Below, piece by piece: positions 1 to 60,728 of a stretch of DNA of 64,000 nt. The stretch is from positions 18,854,037-18,918,036 of the forward strand of contig CM036617.1 in assembly GCA_020746105.1 (NCBI GenBank), given 5' to 3'. The notes under the pieces are model-generated. The model had not been told where the DNA came from. It ran no database searches and saw only the letters and a list, made by a program, of their open reading frames with translations. The translations under genes were made by a program, and so were the position numbers. Every line of letters starts with the position of its first letter. The stretch's first letter is position 1. The DNA comes from Trogon surrucura. Its lineage: Eukaryota > Chordata > Aves > Trogoniformes > Trogonidae.

Positions 1-58
1 TATCAACGTTTTAATTGTCCTTAGAGAAGTGTTTCTTACATGAAGATCTTACTTTCAG

Positions 59-48222
<48,164 letters not shown>

Positions 48223-49164
48223 CTTTGGAAGATCCAGCGCGTTTTTAGAAGAAGCCTGGTTTTTGTGCAGGAAGCGTCTTAACATTTCAGATTGGTATTT
48301 CACAGCTCAAAACTTATATCAGGAGCAACAGTAAAGGCTTTATACGTACCGGCATTTGATGGATGTTTTGGGGTTTTTTTTAAATAGTGTGCTGCTGAGA
48401 GAACATTTTTTGTCCACTTATGTTCACCGTATGGTATAATCACTGACCAGTGCTTTAATGCTCCTTGTGACCTGCAGGGACTTTGCTTTGGTACACTGGG
48501 TGCTTTATATTCTTAAAGCCTGAGATTCATCACTTCTGTGTACACGTTAAAGAGCTGGAGTCTTGACTCTGACGGTTCTGTGTGGTAGTATGACTGTAGA
48601 ATGGATGATCTAAAAAACAGAAGTCATGAAATAACTAGCTAATGTGCATTTCAAAAGGGATTTATACTTTAAAGATAATGTTACAGTTGAATATAATTTT
48701 TTTAATATAAAAGAAGAAAGGTTGGCTTTTTTCTTAGGTTGGTTAAATGGGCATTTCTTTATATAGGATTGACTTTGAGCCAAGTATAATGAGGCTGCTT
48801 TTTTCCTGTTGTAAATGAAATTATGTTGGTACTTTATTTTTATAATGTTACTTTAATATTATAAAGCAATTAAAAATATTTAGCTTCTGTAGCTCAGACG
48901 GCCTTGATAAAATAAACTAACTGTACAACAGAGCTCAGTGTACGAGATACACCTCTAAAGCAAACGGTCATTCTGCATCCAGAATAAATACCTGTCGAAA
49001 ACATTTCAGTTATATTGTGAGCACAAAAGTCTCATCCTGACTGCACACAGTGTTACTGAAGGCACTGCTCCTTCTGAAATAAAAAGACCTGCTGTAGTTT
49101 GATACTCAGTGAATACGGATCATAGGAGAATCCACTCAACAGTCTCACTGGCATATTTAATAAA
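48223..49164 (+). other. ATM: ATM 3' untranslated region (end uncertain)
   Basis: A/T-rich sequence follows the ATM stop with no coding potential. Candidate AATAAA poly(A) signals lie at 48911-48916, 48983-48988, 49078-49083 and 49159-49164. Which is used cannot be decided from sequence alone, so the 3' boundary is a guess. Confidence 0.6.
48911..48916 (+). terminator. AATAAA poly(A) signal, first canonical one after the ATM stop
   Basis: This is the first canonical hexamer downstream of the stop, about 690 nt into the 3' UTR. It is followed by three more within 250 nt, so alternative 3' ends are possible. Confidence 0.45.
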
Positions 49165-50609
49165 TCTTTCTGAGTCATCTTCATATTTCAAAATATGTAT
49201 AAAATTGGTCCCACTCTCACATGTTCTTAGTTTACACTTTATGCATTTTTATAGAAGTGTAAGTGAAGCATTTCTGTTCTAATTAGCATTCACTGATTTT
49301 TATTTGTACAGTGTTCCCATAGTTTTTACGCTAAGTTAATGTTAACACCACAAGATCAATCTTTTGTGTTATGTTCTCATGAAGCTGACATGAATTTCTG
49401 TTGATCCTTGGAACCAAAAACACATCCTGGCTTTTCTGTGGGGAAGAAGTCTTATCCTGGGATACAACAGTTTGTTCTCTGAAAATGAAGCTTACCTGGC
49501 AGAGCGCGCATTCAGTATGTGAATTTTAAATGACACTTAGGAAAGGGAAAAAAAGTCCTACCAAGCAATTACAGAATGGCAGGTAGGAAAGGACTAAACA
49601 AAAAACACTTAAAGAAGGTTCTCATCCCACCCCATTTCAAAGTCTTGCCTGTGTCCTGATTATATGAGAAGTCTAACATGTTCATGTAACGTGCTCTCAT
49701 CATCTGTTCCGCAGTAAGTACACCTGGACTTCAGCTTTCAGACCTGCATAGCAAATAATATCTGTGAGAAATACCTTTAAAGGCCACAAACAGCTTCTGC
49801 TCTCCCCATTCTTTCCTCACTGCTGTGCGTGTGTCCACAAAAACAATGGTGCAAAATCGCTACACCTTTGCCTGCCCTGGAGAGTTCCCACTGCAGCATC
49901 CGCAGTTCTCTCTCCACACCTGTTTTGCCAAACGACACAGGGTAAACCAGATGGGAGCTCGTTTGGTTGCCTCAGTTGCGGCCCACCACCTATGCTGGAT
50001 GCAAAGCACAAAGGATTGTAAGAAAATGCAGCTACCTAGTGAAGACTCTGCTTCTGAAACAACTTTTCTTGGACTGAGTACTACTTTTCTCCACAGACGA
50101 GAGGGCGGTTTTTTCTGTGCTTAAAGTGGAAATGAAATGGTGCTGAGCGTATTCGCTATATGCTCACATGTCAAGAATGGGAGCAGTAAAGGGGTGTGGA
50201 GAGAAAAGGAGAGAGGGAGAGGCTCTGCATGCTTTTCTAATTACTGCAAAATAACGTTTTTAAGTCTCCATTCACAGGGTGTATGTTGTTTGACTGTGCC
50301 CCATCTTAAGGATGCTAGTTGTTGCTAAGTCACCTCGCTCTTCCCTTGCCATAGAGAAGACGTATTTGACTTGCAGGAATTTTTTAGTGTCTTGATCTGC
50401 TCACCCAAAGCCCCTGTTCTGCACCCACACACACTATGTTTGCTTTCACAAAAACAGAAAATTGAGCTTATGCGTTGGCTGTTTTGTGTTCTGGAAGTTA
50501 AACAAGTGGCATAGCAGGAATGAAGCTGTTCCATAGAAGGTAGTTCTGCTTCTGCATCACAGCTAGAACTTGGACATCCATCACGCATATGAATTTCTTC
50601 AGCCTTTGA
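49165..50609. other. intergenic, nothing recognised
   Basis: Downstream of the ATM poly(A) candidates I see no conserved reading frame, RNA gene or transposon in this stretch on either strand. Confidence 0.5.
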
Positions 50610-51742
50610 TGCCTTGGTGTTATGGAATGACCAACCTGATAGCCTTTTATGAAGACATAACCAGGTGGATGGATGGTGGCCGTGCAGTGGATGTGGTCTA
50701 TCTGGACATCAGCAAGGCCTTTGACACCGTCTCCCACAGCATCCTCATAGGTAAACTGAGGAAGTGTGGTCTGGATGACCAAGTAGTGAGGTGGGTCACT
50801 AATTGGTTGAAGGGAAGAAGCCAGAGAGTTGTGATCAGTGGGGCTGAATTTGGCTGGATGCCTGTGTCTAGTGGGGTCCCTCAGGGGTCAGTGCTCGGGC
50901 TGGTGCTTTTTAATATATTCATCAATGCCCTGGATGAGGGTTTTAGAGAGTATTGTCAGCAATCTTATGCGGTTCAACAAGGGCAAGTGTAGAGTTTTGC
51001 ACTTGGGGAAGAATAACCTCATGTGCCAGTACAGGTTGGGGACTGCCCTGCTGGAGAGCAGCGCAGGGGAAAGGGACCTGGGGGTTCTGGTGGACAGCAG
51101 GATGACCATGAGCCAGCAATGTGCCCTCGTGGCCAAAAAGGCCAATGGCATCCTGGGGTGTATCAGAAGGGGAGTAGCACGTAGGTCAAGAGAGGTCCTC
51201 CTGCCCCTCTACTCTGCCCTGGTGAGGCCACATCTGGAATATTGTGTCCAGTTCTGGGCCCCTCAGCTCAAGAAGGACAGGGAACTGCTGGAGAGAGTCC
51301 AGCACAGAGCCACAAAGATGATGGAGTGGAACATCTCCCTGATGAGGAAAGGCTGAAGGAGCTGGGTCTCTTTAGCTTGGAGAAGAGGAGGCTGAGGGGT
51401 GACCTCATTGATGTTTATAAATATGTCAAGGGGGAGTGTCAGGAGGACGGAGCCAGGCTCTTTTCAGTGGCGTCCGTTGACAGGACAAGGGGCAATGGGT
51501 ACAAGCTGGAACACAGGAGGTTCCATAAAAATATGAGAAAAATCTTTTTCACTGTGAGGGTGACAGAGCACTGGCACAGGCTGCCCAGGGAGGTTGTGGA
51601 GTCTCCTTCTCTGGAGACATTCAAAACCCGCCTGGGCACGTTCCTGTGCACTCTGCTGTAGGTGATCCTGCTCTGGCAGGGGGTTGGACTAGATGATCTT
51701 TCAAGGTCCCTTCCAACCTCTAACACTCTGTGATTCTGTAAT
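50610..51742 (+). mobile_element. CR1 LINE, 5'-truncated with internal deletion
   Basis: Relatively young-looking sense CR1. ORF2 reverse-transcriptase segments are [16 protein letters not shown] and [17 protein letters not shown], then [35 protein letters not shown] and [17 protein letters not shown]. The 3' UTR ends CTCTGTGATTCTG near 51740. The segment that should carry the FADD active site is missing between about 50930 and 50975, where the frame also shifts. At least two further frame changes occur. It is not autonomous. Confidence 0.9.
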
Positions 51743-54700
51743 AGATTTTTCTGGTGGACAGGATTAATTTCTGACTATTTGGAGAAAATCCTTTGTGCTG
51801 TGTGAGATGTCAGCAACTAAAATGCCAAACCAGCAGTTCCTTAAGCTGAGTGAATTCCACACAGTTGTGATTTTGGTGCATGGTTTAACAAGGGACAGCT
51901 AAGTTTTCCACAACCATTACATAAGCATGTATACATATATTACAGAAGTATCCACTTAAAGTGCTTCCATCTGAAAAAAAAAAATCTAATTCCAGTAAGA
52001 AACTTGGATTTTTTCAGTTCTTACCAGTCCCTCCTATGAACACGTGGCATCCTCCCATCAAGTTAAGGGTCTGTGAGATTCTCACTAAGATTTTCACATG
52101 AAAACCAGCTTTGCCTCTACATATACTTTCCCCAAACTACCTGCATCTGTGATAAAGAGTTCTTCAGATTTCCATTAGAGATAGATAATTATTCCTAGAA
52201 GACAAAACATTTAGCTAGATGTTTCTCAGGTCTCTGTGGTCACTGCAGAGAGCACAATGGCTATGGAAACTCTCCAGAAGTGCCGCATACAGACTATAGT
52301 AAAATAAACAATTAATAAGGTAGTTCTGCTTCATCTCTCATGACTTACCTGGAATTTCCAGAAACCTTTCAGTCATTGTACACCTGAACTTACCTTTGAC
52401 TGAACACTGCTATTGGATTTTGGCCCATCGATAATTGCGTGTGCATACAGTCAGCCAAAGGACAATCTGAAATTACATAAGTTGTACAACAGCTGAAGCT
52501 TGCAGTATGCACGTCCCACGGCACATCTGCTACTCCTTCTGTCCTGTTCTTCAAGGGAATTTAAGTTCTTGCCAGCAAGGTCCTACATCATAAACTTTGT
52601 CAACACAATTGTTGTTCAATAGAGAGTTACAGTTTCAATCGTCAAGTGTCCAGCCCTGCTTCCACCCCCTAACATGCTGTGGAAGTTGCATAAAACACTT
52701 TTCAACAGCAGTCTTTGCTCAGACAAGTACTTGCCGTGGGCAGTTTCCAAGCCAATGGCTTTCATTGGAGAAGAGACTCTTGGAACGCTCCTGCCCCATG
52801 TTCAGGTGGTCAGCACTTCAGGACTGTCTAGTGCTACTCTTTTAAGATTTTCATTACATGAAGTTTGCCGAGATATCTGAAATAACTCTTATGTTATGCA
52901 AACCTTTAAATTGAAAATAACACCCACTTGTTCAATTGAAATCTAAAAAATAAGTCAATTAGTCTAATCAGGCATTTAAAATGAAGTGATATCTAACTAA
53001 CCTCATTAGTGTCTCTCACTCTGCTTGTCTTCACATTGGTTTGTGCTTCTTCCTTTTCCAAGCAGACTGACTGCACCCACAGACCAAGTCCAAGGATGGA
53101 TCCCTTTCTGGGCCTCTTTTGGTACATTTACTGCCTTAGGAGGAGATTTTTGGTCAGTTTCTAAAACATGTCTCTTTTCCAAACCCATCTACAGTTGTTA
53201 TTTTAGGATGACGCAGAATCCTGCGTTGCATGACTGGGTGTGACGTGAGGTAATCTGGGAGTGGTCAAGGATGTGAAGCCTGTTGGGCCAGTGTGTGGTC
53301 GGGAGGAGCCAAACCTTGGTGCCAGTGCTACCCAGTGTCTCTGCTGGGCCCCGTTCCGAGAATGAACCAGCTGCCTACTAAAGCTGGGTGTTGCTCAGAA
53401 AGGGCTGACTCCTGCTGTCCAAATCAGAGTCTGGAAATGAGATGATTACTGAGCAGCGTGAAAAATCAGGAATCCAGCTTGGTTGACCCATGGTCCTCAA
53501 GCACAATTCCTAGATCCTTCTTCCTTAGCTGCATTGACAAACACCATAGTTAAAGCAAAATCCAAGATGAATTCCATGGTAGGCTGGGGCTTAGAGCTAA
53601 TGCTTCAAGCAGGCCTGGTGGCTGGGATTCATCTTCTCTAAGAGGGATAACCGGCTGCAACAAAATATCCCGTTAGAACATCCTTTCCTGAGCAGGGCTT
53701 CTCTGTACAGTCAACAGCCAGAAGTAAAGTGAATGGCCTTGGACAGGGAGAGAGAACGATCACAGTGGTGTGACAGAATAATTACAGGTGAACTGCACAA
53801 AGTATTTTGGCAAATATTTTCAAACCAAGTTAAAGATGAAAATTCCTGGTGGTAAGTGCTAAAAATAAGTGTTGCTTTGTAATAACTTCTCTTAGCTTTC
53901 AGTATAAACTGTGTGTATTAATTCAGCAATCTACTGTCCAGGAGCCTTATGCTGTGCTCTGAAGAAATGCATTCTGAAAAGGGAAATTATTGCAAATATG
54001 ATTTAGACCAGAACTGGATGACATTGCCATTTGCCTTTATAAACAGCAGAGTCCACTAGAAAGCAGGTGACATTTGCTTTTTCAGTCAGGGAGTGCTTGT
54101 TTAGGCAGTTTCTGTTGCTGAAATTACAAGCTGACTTGGTATCACAGTGGCATAGAGCGAAATATAAACAAATATTAGCAAAATTACCATTTACGATTTG
54201 CATCCATTGGAAAAATATCTTCCTCAGAGAAAAGGTGAACTCACTGGTGTTACTTACATCTGGGCCTGATGTGAAGTCTGCTTCTCTTACGTGAAAGGGG
54301 GTAAAAGTTCCTGTTCTTTCTAAGTTATGGTGTGGAATCTGAGACCATTCACAGGGCCCATGCCCTGACTTAAGAAGCTGGAAATCTAAACAGAACAGCT
54401 GAAATGCAAGCAAATCTATAATTTAGATCTTTAAAATGACAGTACCTCTACCTATACCTTCTGCAAATCCTTATAACACTAATTTGAAACTAAAGAAAAC
54501 AAAGCTAGAGACAGTTCTATTTGTGTTACAGAAATGGAGACAGAGGAAAATTAACTTTCCACAAGGTTGCACATTTAACAAGTTAGTTTCTGTAATTATG
54601 AGACATAATCTGATAGCAATGCTCTGATTTTAAACTTAACAATTTCTACTTAATATTGTCCTACTGTTAAAAAACATTATTTCGGACAAAAATTGATTTG

Positions 54701-57700
54701 TTGGCCAATTTGATTCCAAACAGCAGCATAAGGCCTAAATTACATTAAACAATTTCAATGATGTGTGAGAAGAAAATCCAGCGCTTGATATGATTTTGTT
54801 TTGTTTTTTTTTACTTGCCTCACCACCTTAATCAGTCGATAATATATGTCAACACACCTATACATTGCATAATACATAATAGATCATACACACTAAAAGC
54901 CCTGTGGCTATGTCAAAACACAGAAACTGAGGCCTACCTGATGCTCTATCAGCACACGGCAATCGTACCGGTGTAATTAAAACCAGCTTTAAATCAATTT
55001 ATTTAGGTCTGTGAAAACCACTGGAGGTGCAAACCTCCACGTGACATGCACCTGTTTATAATTACCACTTATCTGCTGATCTTAATTCTGTCATTTACAC
55101 ACAAAGTCTCGTAAAGCAATGGCAGCAGATGAGGCGTTGTACTAAGGTAGACATTATAGACAGGAAAACACACACAGACCTTTGATATGGTGCTTCTCCC
55201 CAGGATATATGACGATTACTTGAAGCAAAAGTGTTCTGGCATCACTCAGTTCCAAATCACCAGCTTTACTTCATGTAAAACACAAAAGCAAGCTCGTGGG
55301 CTCCCTGTTTGCACTGTTCCCGCAGTCCTCACTGCTTTCCTTCTCACTCCTGTGCTATTTTTTGAGTCCCAGTTCTAATGGTTTGAAAGTATTCTCTTTT
55401 TTTTTGACTCCAAAAACCCTTACTGGATGTAGCTTTCAGGCTGCCCCTCCAGGACTTCGCTCATTTCCTGTTTTCGTTACTGAATCCGCATTTCAGATGT
55501 AGCTGAGGGGGTCTTTTTGTTTGCTGCTGTAAAAGAACTACACATCACCTAATTACAGAACTGCTTGAAGCTTTTAAATAATGCTTTAAGAAACTGTATG
55601 TCTGTAAAATCATTTTAATAAATTAATCCAATGGTATAATAAGAAAAAAATCTTTTTACATTTCTATCCTGTTGCATTGTTCAATTACTCTTTATTAGAA
55701 ATATGAATGTCTCAGTAAGCAAGTGATCCAACTGACTACACACGGAGGAGTTTAATGGATTTCTTAGCTGGAGGAGGTGCCTGTTGCAACATGTTCTGTA
55801 CAAAAAAATAAGTAATTTACTTTAAATGCTGTCTGTCACAATGCATTTAACATATCCCATTTAGGAATAACTCATTAGTTTGATATTGGTCTTCCAAGTC
55901 TCCCTATGAACTAATTAGAATTTACTGAAAAAAATGCTTTATCATCCACTGAGAAGAAAATTAGGGCTTTCTTTCATAAAGTGCTCATTTTTTTTTATGA
56001 TCTGAGAGTGATTTATCCTTATGGAATAATATGAACCAGCTGTTTTTTCCTGAAAGATTCATGAGATCACTCCCACAGAATGATGTCTGGCCTTTGTGAT
56101 ATTTTTTGGTTATGTGCAAGAAGAGACACATTTCCTAATACTGGAAGTGCTAAATACAGACAGAAGGAAAGTGCTGCAAAGAACTGCATTTGCCTTTGTG
56201 TGTTTGTCTGTTTCTCTTCAAAACGTGCAGTCAAGAATAAAATAAACTTGATTTTAAAATACAGTAAGCACCCACGCAGTTGTATTACAACCTTGAACAA
56301 CAAAACCATGTGGAAACAGTAAAAGACAAGAAAGCTAGTTAATCTTTAGAGCAATTCAAAAGTATGGATGAAGTAGACATAAAATCTTGATGACTGTAAC
56401 TGTCATGTATTTCAAGCTGCAATTTAATAGACTGTTAAGGCTTTAGGATTCAGCTGACTGCTTGTCTTGCTACCTGTCGCTACTGAGGAGAGTTCGTGGC
56501 AATAATTGCATATGATACTTTGCTGTAGAAAGACTTAGATAGTGACACCCTGCATGATAAAAGTGACTAGTATTTGCTTATTTTCTCAAAGACGAACACC
56601 ACCTGTGTCTGGAGCAACAACCATTAAACTTAAGAAACACATGCTGAACCACAGCTGGCAATGAAAAACCTGGTGCAAAATATTTGCCTTTCATAAGTAC
56701 TTTCATCTGGAGTTCTAACTCACTGTGCAGGTGGTACATGTATTTTTTTCTCTAGAAAGTTATGAAATGGTTCTGTAATTCCTACTTATATACTCTCTCC
56801 TTACTTCATTCTAACACTTACTGAAGAGGATCGTCTTGGAAATATAAATTAACTTTTCACCCTGGCCTCCACACTACAGCTTGAATAGAAGTCTAAATAG
56901 TGTCTAATACTTCATCAGTTTCATGTGTAATTGATGTAAGGTATACTAATGATATTTTGCTTGTAAGTGAATTTAAATAAGAAGGAAGAGTTTTGGAACA
57001 GAAACCAAATCATTATGGAAGAAAAGCAGAAATTTATTAAAAATTACAGACAGCTGGGCCATAATTTTGGTAATAAATTAGCTTCCTTCCAGCAATCTCA
57101 GGTGTGGCAGCCATAATTCTCAGTTCTTAATTAAATACCTTAAAGGCACAAGGACTATATTTCAAATTATTGAAATATCAAAAAAATCAAAAGGCAAGTA
57201 TTTTTTGCCTAAATCAAAGCAGATGCATGTACCAAGACATTTCAAGTAAAAGAATATTTCAGCATTTCATACCATTTTTCAGATCTCCCTGTAGTATCTC
57301 AAGTCAGAAGCCCATGTACAATAGGCTCACTCTGTAGCTAAAAGAGCTAGAAAAGTCCTTCCCCAGAGCTATTTTACAACAGCTAAGATATTAATTGCCA
57401 TACAGAGAAAACAATTTCTTCCTGCTGACTACACAGGGACCTTGAATAATGACGGTCCTTGCTGATGTATCTCTGCTAAGTGACCAAAGACAGGCTGAAC
57501 AAAGCTGGCCACTAAAAGTCTGCTGTAAAAAACAGTTCTGCTGAAATCAGTAGAAAAACTGAGATTAAAAGAGCTGTGCTCTTAGTAGGAGGAAACAATA
57601 AGACTGACAAGTGCTTAGGACTGCAGAGGTTGTGAATGCAGGAATCTAGTTTAATCCACCTTGATTTGCATAGTTCAATATATTTAATGTATGCAAATAG

Positions 57701-57929
57701 GCTTAATACTTTCATGCAGTGGCAATTGTGTGCATCCAGAATGAATACCACAGTGAAAATCATGTACCATAAAATGATACTTACAGTGTCTAGGCTGAAT
57801 TTAATAAAAGCACCTGCTGAAACACACAGCAACTCTGCCTGCAAGTACAAAAGTAATAATCTACGATGGTCCTATCCTACTGAGAAATTGAGTCACGAAT
57901 AGTACATTACCGTGAATCTGCTGTTTCAA
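51743..57929. other. intergenic, no confident gene
   Basis: A/T-rich sequence with a GC-richer patch around 53200-53760. Reading frames are short and unsupported by homology that I recognise. Two isolated exon-like stretches on the minus strand (54257-54391 and 55736-55795) have good splice sites but are not joined convincingly to anything. Confidence 0.45.
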
Positions 57930-59794
57930 TTACTTGGTAGTATGTGCAGAAACAGGTTCTTGATCAGGTTTAGGTCCTTTACTAGAGAAACTAGAAACAT
58001 GCAAAAAGGAATAAAGTTTCTAGTGAGCAGACAAAGCTGCTTAAAGAATGCACCATCTACAGTCTCCCAGAAATAAACAAAGGAAGTCAATGTGGCCTAT
58101 AAATATTTTTATAATTATCAAAGCTTTCAAGTGGCTTGTAAGAAATGAGTTCCAGTCCCTTATAATTAATTCTAAAATAATTCTAAATGCCTTCTGTGTG
58201 TTTAGTTTCTTTCTTTACTTTTGTTTTGTTTGTCTTTACTTTGATGTTCAGCTTTGTTTTCCCTTGGCCCAGAGTTTCGGTTGTTTTCAGCCTCACGGTG
58301 CATCCATAACTGTGGGACCCAGCAAAGACTGGGGGCAACCAAAACCACTGCTTGATTTGTATTTCTGTAATGAGCTTTGTTTTACAACACTGCGCCACAG
58401 ATAGAAAGGAGTGAGACAAGCCACTGGTAGAACTTAACAAGCCAGCAGGAGAACATAAATATCTGACTTCACACTGTACCTTGTAACTTGTACAGCCCTG
58501 ATCTCCTCAGGGGAAATGCTTATCACCAGAAGAGAAGGGTCTGCTCCTCCAGAACTTTTACGTTCTTTGTCGTATTGAAATGCACCAAAAAAAAAGCCAT
58601 AGTCCTTGTATTTTACAGTTATGGTAAAAAGCTGTGAAGAGATTTTTCCTAAGTCCAACCTTACAGAATTTAAGAACACAGTCTTTGAAATGGTCTAATA
58701 ATGTAGTTATGTAAAAGACATTGAACACATTGTTAGAAGAAATAGTTTGTTTTTATATTAGAATAAGCTAATAGTGGAGAGAAATACGTGTCAGTATAAA
58801 GTACAGTCCCACATTCACTACTTAGGAAGGATGTTGCAACAGAGCATCTAGATTCCTTTTTTTATTTGTCCTGGAAAGAAAAATCAGAGTAAAACTCAGC
58901 TCTTTTTCTTCAGCTTAGATTTACAGACCTACTCCTAAAAATAATGATGGGACTGTGACCCTATAATGGACTGTGACAGAAAGGAGGGTATGTGGCACCA
59001 TAAACCCCACTGACCCATGGGCTGATGTGTGTCTACTGGTAGAAGAGCAGGGATGTTCAGCAACAGTGCAGTGCAGGATGTTTAAGGTAACCGAACTGAG
59101 CTTCCAGATTATTTCCTTCTCCTCCTTGATGCTTGCCAGGGCGTTCCTGGTGATAGATGTAATGACAAAACCCAATGGTATTTTGCAATTCTGTAAGGAC
59201 CTTGAGATCTGCCATGGGAGGGAAAGTAAATTTAAAAACTGATGTTAAACTCAAAGATGCTAAGTAAAATATAGAGCAGATGATTCCAGGCAGTCTTCAG
59301 TAGCACATCTGCTCTGTGTATTCTGTCTCCTAACAAAAATAATGGAAAACCAAGAAAGTGAGACTGACACTGCAGGCAGAGAATCCAGCTAAGTAATAAC
59401 AGAGGATACATGTATAATTGATGCATTATCCAATGATAATTCAATCTTTTTATCCTGCATATAATGACATAGTCTTTAATTACATATTACAGACCTTTTA
59501 ATTATTATTATTCTCACATGGACCCCTTGTCATCTGCAAATGTATCACGTATCTATGTTGTTCTAATGTCTCCTATATTTGTAACTGTTGGAAGGTGATA
59601 CAAGGTGAGATAAAAGACCTCATTTTTGAAAGCCATTTTTGTAACTGCAAGCACATCATTCCCAAGGCCACTCACCACGACCGCATGTACAACTAAACTA
59701 GTTTGGCTGTGCACGTGACTTGTAGTTGTGTTTTTGTAAACCACTTCTATGGACCTTTTTTCAGAGATCAAGCTGGCTTTGAAGAGTCCTCCAG
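57930..59794 (-). CDS. candidate three-exon 3' end of an unidentified minus-strand gene (tentative)
   Basis: Three minus-strand segments have good splice signals and compatible phases. Segment 59794-59676 follows TTGATTTTTTAG and ends before GTGAGT (it reads FKASLISEKRSIEVVYKNTT). Segment 58631-58480 follows AATCTCTTCACAG and ends before GTACAG (FTITVKYKDYGFFFGAFQYD). Segment 57981-57930 follows GTTTCTCTAG and reads KGPKPDQEPVSAHTTK to a stop. I recognise no family. The picks were made by eye from 16 kb, so chance is a real explanation. No poly(A) hexamer AATAAA lies close behind the stop. C11orf65, expected here by mammalian synteny, does not match. Confidence 0.18.
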
Positions 59795-60513
59795 CTAAAA
59801 AATCAAGAATAACATGGCTAAAGGAACACAAAATTTTACCACACATAGTCACCAAATCTGACTTGGGACAAACAAGTGGACATAGTGCTGTTCCTGCCAC
59901 ATTTGGTGACTGAGGCTTGTAACACACAAAATAATCAGAGACGGAGTTCATCTTTTCCAAAAAACAGTGGAATTTATTCAAATTGGTACTTGCAGAGTAA
60001 AATTTGATTTCTTGAAAAGATAAATGGGATACACATTAAGAGAGAATTATTGCTAAAACCAGCAATAAAGGTAAGAAGCAAGAACAAAAAACACTTAAAC
60101 TGAAAATCAGCAATAGTTCCTGGAAGACTGAAGCACTAGACTAGGAAAAGTACCTAGCTGTGAACAAACCTGCATTATCAGTCACAAAAAACATGAGCTA
60201 AAGGGTCTTTAAGGTGCCTAAATAGTATGATTCTTATCCTCATAAAATAGAACATACTTTCTATTATTTCTGGAGCAATACAAAAGATACACCCTCTGGT
60301 AAAAAAAAAAAAAACTATCAATGTTTCTGCCTCAGCAAGATTAATCACAGGCAGTGATTAAATCACTAATGATCTTTTCTCTTTTTGATGCACAAACTCG
60401 ATTTCCATTATTGCTAATGAGATTACAAATTTTCAGCAAGTGGAGAACACCCCTGTCAGTGATGATACCTACACAAACCTCATTCTCAGAAGGAGAAAAA
60501 GGGAACAAGGATT

Positions 60514-60728
60514 TTCCCTTCCCTTCCCTTCCCTTCCCTTCCCTTCCCTTCCCTTCCCTTCCCTTCCCTTCCCTTCCCTTCCCTTCCCTTCCCTTCCCTT
60601 CCCTTCCCTTCCCTTCCCTTCCCTTCCCTTCCCTTCCCTTCCCTTCCCTTCCCTTCCCTTCCCTTCCCTTCCCTTCCCTTCCCTTCCCTTCCCTTCCCTT
60701 CCCTTCCCTTCCCTTCCCTTCCCTTCCC
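60514..60728. repeat. perfect (TTCCC)43 pentanucleotide array
   Basis: 43 uninterrupted TTCCC units (215 bp). The minus strand reads (GGGAA)n, equivalently (AAGGG)n. It is a homopurine-homopyrimidine tract able in principle to form triplex or G-quadruplex structures. The array stays open in every forward frame, which creates long spurious reading frames. Confidence 0.98.

Noticed and set aside
54003-54413. 136-codon minus-strand open frame
   Set aside because: No recognisable domain. Only an internal 135-nt stretch has splice-site support, and that is reported as a weak finding.
58050-58140. Minus-strand KIFIGHIDFLC, loosely like a C11orf65 segment
   Set aside because: The conserved residues before it (the G-V-K-F-P-P type motif) are absent and the similarity is a few residues only.
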